Of a DNA stretch of 64,000 nucleotides, positions 26,966 through 35,564 are shown in pieces. Each line of letters opens with the position of its first letter. The stretch's first letter is position 1. The translations under genes were made by a program, and so were the position numbers. Origin of the DNA: Gammaproteobacteria bacterium (GTDB lineage Bacteria > Pseudomonadota > Gammaproteobacteria > SZUA-140); the NCBI GenBank assembly GCA_016218365.1, contig JACREF010000009.1:1-64000 (forward strand), read 5' to 3'. Below the pieces are notes generated by a model. It was not told the DNA's origin and did not search any database. It saw only the letters and a list, made by a program, of their open reading frames with translations.

Positions 26966-28093
26966 ATGCCTGACAGATATGGCGGGAGCGGGGCGGAGCC
27001 GCGCACACAGCTCGAAGCCCTGATACTGCAGGCGCGACAGAACGAACGCAAACTGCGCCGCTTCCAGGCGCTCGAGCTGAAGATGATCGGCGTCGAGTCG
27101 CTGTTTGAGCTGCTGCAGACCATGCTGTATCCCGATCCCAGCCGTTTCAAATGGGACAGTGTGTCGCTGCTGCTGCTCGACCACGAATACGAGATCCAGC
27201 GCATCCTGGAAGAGGACGGTGTGGATTTTGCGCGTCACCCCAATCTGCTGTTTGTCACCGAGCGTGACGATATCGAGGCCCTGTATCCACCGTCGATCTT
27301 TCCGTTGCTCGGTCCCTATGTGGCGCGGCGTCATCACCGGCTGTTTCCGAAACGGGTGCGTGCACCGGCCAGTGTGATGTTGCTGCCGCTGGTGCGCCAT
27401 GGCCGGCTGATCGGCAGTTTCAATATCGGCAGCCTGGATGCCGAGCGTTTTGCCGAGGGTGTGCGCACCGATTTTTTCGAGCATCTGGCGGCCACCGCAG
27501 CGATCTGTCTGGAGAATGCGGTCAATATGGAGCGCTTGAAGCGCCAGGGCCTGACCGACACACTGACCGGCATCAACAACCGGCGCTTCTTCGACCAGCG
27601 TCTGGCCGAAGAGGTGGAGGCGGCCAAGCGCAGCAAGGCGCCACTCAGCTGCCTGTTGCTGGACGTCGATCATTTCAAACGCGTCAATGACCAGTATGGT
27701 CATCTGATCGGCGACCGGGTGCTGAAGGACGTGGCGCTGCTGGTGCGCGGGCAATTGCGCGGCAGCGATGTATTGGCCCGCTATGGTGGCGAAGAGTTCG
27801 TCGCGCTGTTGCCGGCAACGGCGGAAGGCGCAGCGATTGAGGTCGCCGAGCGGGTCCGGGAGGCGATCGAGGGCGGTGTCTTTCGTGATGCGCAGGGGCA
27901 GCCGTTTTGTGTCACGATGTCGATCGGCGTGACGACCTTTGATCCGGCCACCACGGCCGATGCCGCGCAGACGCGCGGCGAGTCACTGGTCAGGCAGGCT
28001 GACATCTGTCTGTACCGCTGCAAGCAGCAGGGGCGCAATCGCGTCATCAGCTCCGGCAGTCTCAATCTGGGTGTCGCAGTCTCAGCTGGCTGA
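26966..28093 (+). CDS. Diguanylate cyclase with DUF484-like N-terminal sensor
   Basis: The 375-residue protein ends in a GGDEF domain (about 205-365) with the intact active-site motif YGGEEF, so cyclic-di-GMP synthesis is expected. An I-site RxxD (RGSD) lies exactly 5 residues before GGEEF, which suggests product inhibition. The first half (about 15-190) is a GAF/DUF484-like region with LLPLVRHGRLIGSFNIGS. No membrane segment is seen, so it is cytoplasmic. The signal it senses is unknown. Confidence 0.93.
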   Translation: MPDRYGGSGAEPRTQLEALILQARQNERKLRRFQALELKMIGVESLFELLQTMLYPDPSRFKWDSVSLLLLDHEYEIQRILEEDGVDFARHPNLLFVTERDDIEALYPPSIFPLLGPYVARRHHRLFPKRVRAPASVMLLPLVRHGRLIGSFNIGSLDAERFAEGVRTDFFEHLAATAAICLENAVNMERLKRQGLTDTLTGINNRRFFDQRLAEEVEAAKRSKAPLSCLLLDVDHFKRVNDQYGHLIGDRVLKDVALLVRGQLRGSDVLARYGGEEFVALLPATAEGAAIEVAERVREAIEGGVFRDAQGQPFCVTMSIGVTTFDPATTADAAQTRGESLVRQADICLYRCKQQGRNRVISSGSLNLGVAVSAG

Positions 28094-28136
28094 TACCGGT
28101 CTGTAGCAGTCGCGGTTGGCCCGGCGCCAGCCCGGA

Positions 28137-28838
28137 TCAGGCCGCCGGCTTTTTCACATGCAGGCCGCATTCCTTGTTGGCCGGGTCCTCCCACCACCAG
28201 CGCCCGGCGCGGATGTCCTCGCCGACTGCGATCGCCCGGGTGCAGGGAGCGCAACCGATGCTGGGATAGAATTGATCATGCAGCGCGTTGTACGGCACCG
28301 AGAAATGACGGATGTAGTTCCATACATCGTCATGGGTCCACGCGGTTAGCGGATTAAATTTCTGCAGGCCATTGCCGGCATCCCATTCCGACACCGGCAG
28401 TTCGGTGCGGGTCGGGGCCTGTTCGCGGCGCAGCCCGGTGATCCAGGCCTTCTTGCCGTGCAAGGCGCGCTGCAATGGCAGTACCTTGCGCAAGCGGCAG
28501 CACTCCTTGCGCAAGGACACGCTGCGGTAAAAGCAGTTGGCACCCTCCTGGGTCAGAAACGGTTCCAGGTCGCGCGGGTCCGGGAAGTAGACGTCGAAGC
28601 GGGTGTTATAGTGTTCCAGCACCTGATCCATCAGGTTGTAGGTCTCCGGCGGCAGCCGGCCGGTGTCGAGGCTGAAGATCTGGATCTGGTGTACATGCTT
28701 GCACAGCAGATCGGTCAGCACCATGTCCTCGGCGCCGAAACTGTTGGCGAAGGCCGCCGGGGCATGGTCAACAGCGATCTCTTTCAGCAGCGTGATCGCC
28801 TGATCGATCTTGGTGGAAAGTTGTTTATCAATACTCAT
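28137..28838 (-). CDS. cysH: Phosphoadenylyl/adenylyl-sulfate reductase ([4Fe-4S] type)
   Basis: CysH reduces APS (or PAPS) to sulfite in assimilatory sulfate reduction. The 233-residue protein has the SFGAEDMVLTD phosphate-binding region and ITGLRREQAPTR. The cysteine pairs KECCRLRK and GCAPCTRA, plus ECGLH near the C-terminus, are the set of APS-type enzymes that carry a [4Fe-4S] cluster. PAPS-only enzymes lack the extra pairs. The ATG at 28838 has GGAG about 10 nt upstream. It is on the same strand as the sulfite reductase gene upstream. Confidence 0.94.
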   Translation of the reverse strand: MSIDKQLSTKIDQAITLLKEIAVDHAPAAFANSFGAEDMVLTDLLCKHVHQIQIFSLDTGRLPPETYNLMDQVLEHYNTRFDVYFPDPRDLEPFLTQEGANCFYRSVSLRKECCRLRKVLPLQRALHGKKAWITGLRREQAPTRTELPVSEWDAGNGLQKFNPLTAWTHDDVWNYIRHFSVPYNALHDQFYPSIGCAPCTRAIAVGEDIRAGRWWWEDPANKECGLHVKKPAA

Positions 28839-28872
28839 GTTGCAATAGCTCCACAATTAAATACTACAGACG

Positions 28873-31170
28873 TTAACCGGCCTTGCGGACACTGACGCGG
28901 GTCGTGGCGTCACCGTTGTCCTCGACACGGAGGATCTGGTGGCCATCGCTCTTCAGGCTGGATGAGGCCTGGCTGGCCGGGTCGCCGGAGGCGAACAGAA
29001 AGTCGATGACATCACCGGCCTGGAATTCGCGCAGCGTATTGCGGGCCTTGATGTAATGCATCGGGCAGCCATAGGTCGACAGATCGATGACGGTGCTGCT
29101 GGCAACTGCCGCTGCCTTGCGGGCGGTGATCGAGGCCACCGATGCGCTGAGGTCGAGCTGACGGTCGATGGTCTGACAGGCACTGGCGGCACGCACGGTC
29201 CAGTCATCGATCTGCGCGGTCAGTTGGGTATAGGCATCCAGATCAAACTCATCCTTCAGCGTGGCAAGCCGATCAGCAAAGGCGGTGAGTTCGGCGGCCT
29301 CGCTGCTGCGGCCCGGCACCACGGCAGCGATCTGCTGCGCCAGTTGTGGCAGGTCCTGGACATCGGGCTGGCCGGCCAGGAACAGCAAGGAGTTACCGAT
29401 CAGCCGCAACGACATCTCGGCGCATTCGATCGACTCGGTGTATTTGCGCTGCAGCATGAAGGCGTTGCGGTAATTGCGTTCATTGGCGGCCTCGGCGAAG
29501 TTGGCGGCGACATTCTCCTGGGCGGCACCAGAGCATTCGCCGCCACCCAGCTGCAGGACCTTGAAGGCAGCGCTGTCGCCGTGGTCCATCGTTACACTGG
29601 CCAGTTGCTCGGCGGACACGGCCTTGACCGCTTCGAGCAGTCCATCAAAGTATTCTTTGCCCTGACGCCGGCTCCAGGCAAAAAAGGTTTCGTTGTCAGT
29701 GTGGCGTTGCGCGTAATCGTCCTGCAGCAGGCCAATGGCCCGCTCGATGCGTGCCGCCGGTACACTGACACTCTTGAAGGCCAGGCCGCCCGAGCCGCGG
29801 CCGTCGCCGCCGATGTACATCTGGTAATGCGGGATCAGCTTGCCGTGCAGCCGCTTGCCTTCACCGTAGATACCGATGTCGCCGGTCTCCGGCTGGGCGC
29901 AACCGTTGTGACAGCCGCTGACACGGATCCGCAGGTCGTGTTTGCCGCCATCGAGCTTGGCCCCCAGCACCTTCGACGAGGTGATGCCCAGCCGGCAGGT
30001 CGAGGTGCCAGGGCAGGCCACGACACTGTCGCCACAGCTTGGCAGGCCAAGGCCCAGTTTTTTGATGCCGGTCTCCAGCGCGGTGACGCGGCCGGCCGGG
30101 ACATGGGTCAGGATCAGCTTCTGGTCCTGGGTGGTGCGCAGTTCTGACAGGCCTTCGGCCTTCAGCAACAGGGCGATGCCACGCATCTGATCGGCGCTGA
30201 TGTCACCGATTGGTACATGAACCGGAACGATAAACAGCCCGGGTTGTTTCTGGGCCAAGGGCTGGCGCGGCGCCCCCGGTTGCTGCTGCAGTGGCGTGCT
30301 GCTGGTGATCCATTCACCCTTGATATAAGGCTTGCCGGCCAGTGCGGCGCGGGTGCGCGGCAGTTCTTCACGATATTTTTCCACGAAACCTTCTGGAGTA
30401 AAGCGTTCGACCAGGAACTTGATGCGTGACTTGGCGCGCTTCTTGCGGTCGGAATAGCGGTTGTGAACGGCGATCACCGCCTCCATGCTGGCCAGCAGGT
30501 CCTGTTCCTCGATGAATTCCTCGACGACAATGGCTTGGCGTGGCTTGTGGCCCAGCCCGCCGCCGGCCAGGATCTTGAAGCCGAACCTGCCATCACGGCG
30601 CACGGCGACGACCGCCATGTCATGCAGCATGCCCTGGGCGCAGTCGGTTTCGCAGCCTGAGAAACTGATCTTGAATTTGCGCGGCAGATGCTGGGCCAGC
30701 GGGTGACGCAGGAAGTGACTGACCGCACCCTCGAGAAACGGCTGGATGTCGGTGTGTTCGCTGGCGCACAGCCCGGCCAGCGGGCAGGCGCTGATGTTGC
30801 GGACGGTGTTGTTGCAGGCCTCGCGCGAGGTCAGGCCGCTGGCGGCCAGGTGGCGCAGCGCCAGCGGGGTCTTGGCCAGCGGCACATGATGGATCTGGAT
30901 CGCCTGGCGGGTGGTGATGTGCATCACATCATGATTGGAGAACTTTTCCAGCACCTCGGCGACGGCGATCGCCTGGTCGGGGCTCAGCCGGCCGCCCGGC
31001 AGCTTGACGCGCACCATGTTGACGCCTTCCTGGCGCTGCCCATAGACACCCTGCTGCAGACGCATCGACTGGAAGCGGTCGCCATCGATCTGCTGTTTCA
31101 GGAACGCTTGCACCCCTTCTTCATAGCGTGTCAGCTCTTCTTCATTAACCAGAATCTTGGCATCAAGCAT
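28873..31170 (-). CDS. Sulfite/nitrite reductase hemoprotein fused to a TusA-like domain
   Basis: This 765-residue fusion has three parts. The siroheme/[4Fe-4S] reductase core (about 1-555) carries ACPGTSTC (C-x5-C) and GCHNGC (C-x3-C) in its second half, the set that binds the coupled cluster. The first half also has ACPLAGLC and GCETDC. A helical linker (about 570-690) follows. The C-terminal TusA-like domain (about 693-765) has YGCPMHYIKA. It is expected to reduce sulfite to sulfide, and the TusA part may relay sulfur. It sits beside cysH, and a TauE-type permease follows 27 bp upstream. Nitrite as substrate is not excluded. Confidence 0.92.
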   Translation of the reverse strand: MLDAKILVNEEELTRYEEGVQAFLKQQIDGDRFQSMRLQQGVYGQRQEGVNMVRVKLPGGRLSPDQAIAVAEVLEKFSNHDVMHITTRQAIQIHHVPLAKTPLALRHLAASGLTSREACNNTVRNISACPLAGLCASEHTDIQPFLEGAVSHFLRHPLAQHLPRKFKISFSGCETDCAQGMLHDMAVVAVRRDGRFGFKILAGGGLGHKPRQAIVVEEFIEEQDLLASMEAVIAVHNRYSDRKKRAKSRIKFLVERFTPEGFVEKYREELPRTRAALAGKPYIKGEWITSSTPLQQQPGAPRQPLAQKQPGLFIVPVHVPIGDISADQMRGIALLLKAEGLSELRTTQDQKLILTHVPAGRVTALETGIKKLGLGLPSCGDSVVACPGTSTCRLGITSSKVLGAKLDGGKHDLRIRVSGCHNGCAQPETGDIGIYGEGKRLHGKLIPHYQMYIGGDGRGSGGLAFKSVSVPAARIERAIGLLQDDYAQRHTDNETFFAWSRRQGKEYFDGLLEAVKAVSAEQLASVTMDHGDSAAFKVLQLGGGECSGAAQENVAANFAEAANERNYRNAFMLQRKYTESIECAEMSLRLIGNSLLFLAGQPDVQDLPQLAQQIAAVVPGRSSEAAELTAFADRLATLKDEFDLDAYTQLTAQIDDWTVRAASACQTIDRQLDLSASVASITARKAAAVASSTVIDLSTYGCPMHYIKARNTLREFQAGDVIDFLFASGDPASQASSSLKSDGHQILRVEDNGDATTRVSVRKAG

Positions 31171-31197
31171 GATTGGTCTCTCCAGCAGGCGGGTATT

Positions 31198-31980
31198 TTA
31201 ATTGGTCAGGATGAATTTGACGCCGATCAGCATCAGCATGCTGGCCAGCAGTGTGCGCAGGACCTTTTCCGGGACCTTGCTGCTCATGTGGCTGCCGAGA
31301 TAGATCCCGGGCAGCGAACCCAGCAGCAATGCAAGCAGCAGCGTGGTATTGACGTTTCCCATGAACAGATGACCGACGCCGGCGATCAGCGTCAGCGGCA
31401 CGGCATGGGCCAGATCAGTGCCGACGATATTGCGCGTCGGCTGCGACGGGTACAGGAAGATCAGCATCGCTGCACCGAGGGCGCCGGCACCGATCGACGA
31501 GATCGGCACCAGCACGCCGAGTATCATACCGCCAAAGACCGTAGCAGGGGCGCGCAAAGACTTGAATTGCGGCGCCAGCACCGTCAGTCGGCGGCCGGTA
31601 CGGTGCAGGCTATTCTTGAACAACAGCACCAGCGCGGTCAGCACCAGCGCGATGCCGAGGGTAACATTGATCAATGGGTCGGTCTTGACGCCGTGCGCAT
31701 GCAGCTGGCGCAGGATCTGGACCGTGATCAGCGCGGTCGGTACACTGCCGAGCATCATCAGGCCGACGATGCGCCATTGCACGGTCTGGCGCCGGGTATG
31801 GGCCCAGATGCCGCCGATCTTGGTGATCGCGGCGAACAGCAGGTCGGTGCCGACGGCGGTGGCCGGGGCCACGCCAAACAGGAAGATCAGCAGTGGCGTC
31901 ATCAATGAGCCACCGCCGACGCCAGTCATGCCGACCAGCGTGCCCACCAGAAACCCCGACAGTGGTTGATACCATTCCAT
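31198..31980 (-). CDS. TauE/SafE family sulfite/organosulfonate exporter-type permease
   Basis: This protein of about 260 residues has seven or eight membrane segments and the N-terminal family signature GFLVGTLVGMTGVGGGSLMT. A second conserved stretch near the middle reads SIGAGALGAAML. A longer frame begins at 32019 but adds a hydrophilic 13-residue extension without family similarity, so the ATG at 31980 is preferred, with only weak ribosome-binding support. The location between sulfite reductase and a CysB-type regulator suggests sulfite or sulfate handling. The transported compound is not proven. Confidence 0.88.
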   Translation of the reverse strand: MEWYQPLSGFLVGTLVGMTGVGGGSLMTPLLIFLFGVAPATAVGTDLLFAAITKIGGIWAHTRRQTVQWRIVGLMMLGSVPTALITVQILRQLHAHGVKTDPLINVTLGIALVLTALVLLFKNSLHRTGRRLTVLAPQFKSLRAPATVFGGMILGVLVPISSIGAGALGAAMLIFLYPSQPTRNIVGTDLAHAVPLTLIAGVGHLFMGNVNTTLLLALLLGSLPGIYLGSHMSSKVPEKVLRTLLASMLMLIGVKFILTN

Positions 31981-32047
31981 ATCGTTGACGACCGTCCCTT
32001 TATCCCTGTAGGCCAGCATCGGCCGGCACCATGAATTATAGAGGCTA

Positions 32048-32090
32048 CTATATCAGACCACCTATATCACAAAAAATAATAATATATTAT
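32048..32090. promoter_or_regulatory. Candidate operator/promoter region between the TauE and CysB-type genes
   Basis: Two direct copies of CTATATCA lie 14 bp apart (32048-32055 and 32062-32069). A perfect palindrome ATAATATATTAT follows (32079-32090). The stretch is strongly AT-rich in a GC-rich genome and lies between divergent genes, as expected for LysR binding sites. Which elements bind the regulator is not known. Confidence 0.4.
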
Positions 32091-32124
32091 ATTTGTGTCG
32101 GTTTGTCGTATAAGCGAGGGCGCC

Positions 32125-33045
32125 ATGAATATCCAGCAGTTACGCTATATAAGAGAGGTGGTGCGCTGTGGCATGAATATTTCCACTGCGGCCAATATGT
32201 TACATACCGCCCAGCCCGGTATCAGCCATCAGATCCGGTTGCTGGAAGAGGAGCTGAACGTCCAGATCTTCGAGCGCAACGGCAAACGGCTGGTGGGTCT
32301 GACCCAGTCCGGCCGGACGGTGCTGGCGACCGCCGAGCGCATCCTGCGCGAGATCGATAACCTCAAGCAGGTCGGTTATGAGTTCTCCGGCGATGCCCAT
32401 GGCACGCTGTCGATCGCGACCACCCATACCCAGGCCCGTTATGCATTGCCGAAGGTGATCCGGACCTTCACCGAGGCCTATCCGAACATCCGCTTGCATA
32501 TGCACCAGGGCAACCCCAGCCAGCTGGCGCAGCTGGTGACCTCGGGCGTGGCCGACATCGCGATCGCGACCGAGGGCATGACGCTGTACGAGGATCTGGT
32601 GACGCTGTCCTGTTATGAATGGACGCATTGTGTCGTGGCGCCGCCGGGCCTGCCGATCCTACGCGAAACCCCGCTGACGCTGGCGGCGATCGCCCAGTAC
32701 CCGATCGTCACCTATGATGTGTCGTTTGCCGGCCGCACCCGGATCAACGAGGCCTTCGAGCGCGCCGGGCTCAGGCCCAATGTGGTATTCTCGGCGATAG
32801 ATTCGGACGTCATCAAGACCTATGTCGAGATCGGACTCGGCATCGGCCTGATGGCGCGGATGGCGTTTGATGCAGAGCGTGATACCAATCTGCGGATGAT
32901 GGATGCCTCCCACCTGTTTGAATCCAGTACCACGCGTATCGGCCTGCGGCGCGGCGCCCATCTGCGTGGTTATATGTATGCCTTCATTGAAATGTTCGCC
33001 CCGCAGCTCGATCGCAAGACTGTGGATGCGGCAATGCATGAGTGA
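32125..33045 (+). CDS. cysB: CysB-type LysR regulator of sulfur metabolism
   Basis: The 306-residue protein begins MNIQQLRYIREVVRCGMNI. The helix-turn-helix reads STAANMLHTAQPGISHQIR and an effector domain occupies about 90-300. The sequence is closest in pattern to CysB/Cbl, including the TTHTQARYALP segment used for sulfate or thiosulfate/acetylserine recognition in that group. The ATG at 32125 has AGGG about 6 nt upstream. It is divergent from the TauE gene and near cysH and the sulfite reductase, supporting a role in sulfate assimilation. Confidence 0.9.
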   Translation: MNIQQLRYIREVVRCGMNISTAANMLHTAQPGISHQIRLLEEELNVQIFERNGKRLVGLTQSGRTVLATAERILREIDNLKQVGYEFSGDAHGTLSIATTHTQARYALPKVIRTFTEAYPNIRLHMHQGNPSQLAQLVTSGVADIAIATEGMTLYEDLVTLSCYEWTHCVVAPPGLPILRETPLTLAAIAQYPIVTYDVSFAGRTRINEAFERAGLRPNVVFSAIDSDVIKTYVEIGLGIGLMARMAFDAERDTNLRMMDASHLFESSTTRIGLRRGAHLRGYMYAFIEMFAPQLDRKTVDAAMHE

Positions 33046-33051
33046 GAGCCG

Positions 33052-33456
33052 ATGACCAGCAAGACCATACCGATCCATGCCGAGGTGATGACAGCGGCCA
33101 ACAAATGCAGCTTCTGTACCGGTTCAACGTGCTGCACCTATGCCACGCAACTGATACCTACACCGCGTTCCAAGCATGATTTCGATCATCTGTTGTGGCA
33201 GGTGGCCCATGCCGGTGTCGAGGTGTACAAGGACGACGACGGCTGGTTCCTGCTGCTCAACGCCCGCTGCACCCAGTTGCTGCCGGATGGCGGCTGCGCG
33301 ATCTATGACACCCGGCCGCAGGTGTGCCGCGATTATTCCAACGATTATTGTGAATATGACGAGCCGGCCGAGAAGAATTTCGAGCTGTATTTCAAGAGTT
33401 ATGACAGCTTGCTGGCCTATTGTCGCCGCCGTTTCAAGTCCTGGGGCCAGGGGTGA
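33052..33456 (+). CDS. YkgJ family cysteine cluster protein
   Basis: The 134-residue protein is rich in cysteines in the family arrangement: KCSFCTGSTCCTY near the N-terminus, then NARCTQLLPDGGCAIYDTRP with RPQVCRDY. These probably bind a metal or an iron-sulfur centre (zinc/iron-chelating domain family). The function is unknown. The 3' end overlaps by 23 bp with the convergent YrfG-type gene. Confidence 0.85.
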   Translation: MTSKTIPIHAEVMTAANKCSFCTGSTCCTYATQLIPTPRSKHDFDHLLWQVAHAGVEVYKDDDGWFLLLNARCTQLLPDGGCAIYDTRPQVCRDYSNDYCEYDEPAEKNFELYFKSYDSLLAYCRRRFKSWGQG

Positions 33457-34120
33457 TGCCTGGCAGGATGTCAGCGAAGTCGTGCAGCGGGGCAAACTCG
33501 GCAGTATGCTGTCGTGCCTGGCGGCGGTCCGGTGTCGACGCCGCCAGCAGATGGGCGATGCCGTAATGACGGGCCGAGCGTAACACCGGCAGGCTGTCGT
33601 CGATCAGCAGCGTCCGTTGCGGGTTGAAATGTGTGGTCTGTTGCAGTTGCTGCCAGAAGCGCGGCTGCTCCTTCGGGATCCGGAACTGGTGGGAGCTGAT
33701 GATGGCATCAAGGTGCTGACCGAGCGCGGTGTGCTGCAGTTTCAGCTCCAGGCTGCCCTGATGGGCGTTGGTCACCAGCACGCGCCGTTTGCCCTGATGG
33801 TGCAGTGCCACGAGGAACTCGATGGCGCGGGGCTGCAGGGCGATCAGATGGGCGACACTGCGTTTCAGCGCCAGGATGTCGAGATCGAGCGCCTGCGACC
33901 AGTAATCGAGGCAGTACCAGTCGATGGTCCCGGCCACGGCGTCGTACCGGCCCAGCAGCTGTGCACGCGCATCGCCCAGTGACAGGCCGTGCTGCGCCGC
34001 GTAATGGCGTGGCAGGTGTTCGCGCCAGAAATGGCTGTCATAATGCAGATCGAGCAGGGTGCCGTCCATGTCGAGCAGGACGGTGTCGATGGACTGCCAG
34101 TCAACGGTGGTATCCATCAT
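33434..34120 (-). CDS. yrfG: HAD-superfamily GMP/IMP nucleotidase YrfG
   Basis: The protein has the HAD catalytic motif VLLDMDGTLLDLHYD near the N-terminus, motif II RVLVTNAHQ, the lysine of motif III in RIPKEQPRFW and the final DDSLPVL. The helical cap and the FW/WYCLDYW segments fit YrfG (GMP/IMP nucleotidase). The ATG at 34120 is preferred, giving 228 residues; longer frames extend into the divergent nudE start. Only about 19 bp separate the two divergent start codons, so promoters must overlap coding regions. Confidence 0.9.
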   Translation of the reverse strand: MMDTTVDWQSIDTVLLDMDGTLLDLHYDSHFWREHLPRHYAAQHGLSLGDARAQLLGRYDAVAGTIDWYCLDYWSQALDLDILALKRSVAHLIALQPRAIEFLVALHHQGKRRVLVTNAHQGSLELKLQHTALGQHLDAIISSHQFRIPKEQPRFWQQLQQTTHFNPQRTLLIDDSLPVLRSARHYGIAHLLAASTPDRRQARQHTAEFAPLHDFADILPGITPGPRT

Positions 34121-34139
34121 GAGCGCCGGTGAGGATGAG

Positions 34140-34715
34140 ATGGGTGATAATAGTGGCATGGCGGGTCAGCCACCGCAAATCCTGCTGCGCCGTGACGTGG
34201 CACACAGCCGCTTGTTCCGGATCGAGGAGCTGGAGCTGCGTTTTTCCAATGGCGAGGTCCGGCATTTCGAACGGTTGGCCAGCAGCTCGCGCGGTGCCGT
34301 GCTGATCGTGGCGCTGGCCGATCGCGATACCGTGTTGCTGATCAGGGAATATGCCGCAGCGGTTGAGCGTTATGAGCTGGGTCTGCCGAAGGGGCGCATC
34401 GACGGGGACGAGACGCTGGAGCAGGCGGCCTGCCGCGAGCTGATGGAAGAGACCGGCTACGGGGCGCACACCGTGCGTCATCTGCATACATTAACGCTGG
34501 CGCCGGCCTATTTCAGCCACCTGACCCATGTGATGCTGGCCGAGGATCTGTATCCGCAGCGACTGGCCGGCGATGAGCCTGAGCCGATCGAGGTGGTGCC
34601 ATGGTCGCTGGCCGAACTGGATGCCCTGGTGCGGTCCGGCGCCTGCAGTGAGGCGCGCAGCCTTGCCGCCTTGTATATGGTCAGGGATCTGGTGCAAACG
34701 AAGGAGACGGAGTGA
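34140..34715 (+). CDS. nudE: ADP-sugar/ADP-compound hydrolase NudE
   Basis: NudE is a Nudix hydrolase for ADP-ribose, NADH and related compounds. The Nudix box is complete: GRIDGDETLEQAACRELMEE fits G-x5-E-x7-REUxEExGU. The ATG at 34140 has GAGG 5 nt upstream and is preferred over upstream starts that run into YrfG. This gives 191 residues. In many gammaproteobacteria nudE lies with yrfG and cysQ exactly as here. Confidence 0.94.
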   Translation: MGDNSGMAGQPPQILLRRDVAHSRLFRIEELELRFSNGEVRHFERLASSSRGAVLIVALADRDTVLLIREYAAAVERYELGLPKGRIDGDETLEQAACRELMEETGYGAHTVRHLHTLTLAPAYFSHLTHVMLAEDLYPQRLAGDEPEPIEVVPWSLAELDALVRSGACSEARSLAALYMVRDLVQTKETE

Positions 34716-35522
34716 ATGGCGATCGTGGCAGATGAGGCATTGCTGCAGCAGGTGGTGGCGATCGCACGGCGTGCAGCGCAGCGGATCATGGAGGTTTATG
34801 CTCGGGATTTTGATGTCAATCACAAGGCAGACCGCTCGCCATTGACCGAGGCCGATCTGGCGGCGCATCAGGAGATTGTTGACGGCCTGCAGTCCTTGAC
34901 GCCGCAGACACCGGTGCTGTCCGAGGAGTCATCGCATGTCGATTATCAGCAGCGTCGGCACTGGCAGCAATACTGGCTGGTCGATCCGCTGGATGGCACT
35001 CGTGAATTCATCAAGCGCAACGGCGAGTTCACCGTCAACATCGCGCTGATTGACTGCCAGCAGCCGGTGCTGGGCGTTGTGGTCGTCCCGGTGACCGGGC
35101 AGTGTTATTCCGCACTGCGTGGTCACGGGGCGTTTTGCGACGGACCGGACGGTGTGCGCCGCTTGCAGGTCCGCGCCTTCAACCCGGCCGATGTGGTCAT
35201 CGCCGGCAGCCGTTCACATGGCGGTGCGCGACTGTCACACTTTCTCGACCGCATCGGTCCGCATCGGCTGGTCAGCATCGGCTCATCGCTGAAGAGCTGT
35301 CTGGTTGCCGAGGGGGTTGCCGACATCTATCCACGGCTCGGACCAACCTCGGAATGGGATACCGCCGCGGCACAATGTGTCGTGGAAGCGGCGGGTGGCA
35401 TCCTGACCGACATCCACCTGCAGCCGTTGCGCTACAACACCAAGGAGTCGTTGCTGAATCCGGAGTTTCTGGTGATCGGTGATCCGCGACACGACTGGCG
35501 GCGCTATCTGCCGCAGGAGTGA
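34716..35522 (+). CDS. cysQ: 3'(2'),5'-bisphosphate nucleotidase CysQ
   Basis: CysQ removes the 3' phosphate of PAP, the by-product of sulfate activation, and belongs to the inositol monophosphatase fold. The 268-residue protein has the metal motif DPLDGTREFIKRNGEFTVNI and a downstream TSEWDTAAAQCVVEAAGG motif with the second aspartate site. It starts with the ATG directly after the nudE stop. It extends the sulfur metabolism theme of the region. Confidence 0.95.
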   Translation: MAIVADEALLQQVVAIARRAAQRIMEVYARDFDVNHKADRSPLTEADLAAHQEIVDGLQSLTPQTPVLSEESSHVDYQQRRHWQQYWLVDPLDGTREFIKRNGEFTVNIALIDCQQPVLGVVVVPVTGQCYSALRGHGAFCDGPDGVRRLQVRAFNPADVVIAGSRSHGGARLSHFLDRIGPHRLVSIGSSLKSCLVAEGVADIYPRLGPTSEWDTAAAQCVVEAAGGILTDIHLQPLRYNTKESLLNPEFLVIGDPRHDWRRYLPQE

Positions 35523-35564
35523 CAGCGTATCCCCGGGTGCCCGATCAGGGCTGGACCCGTTGTA

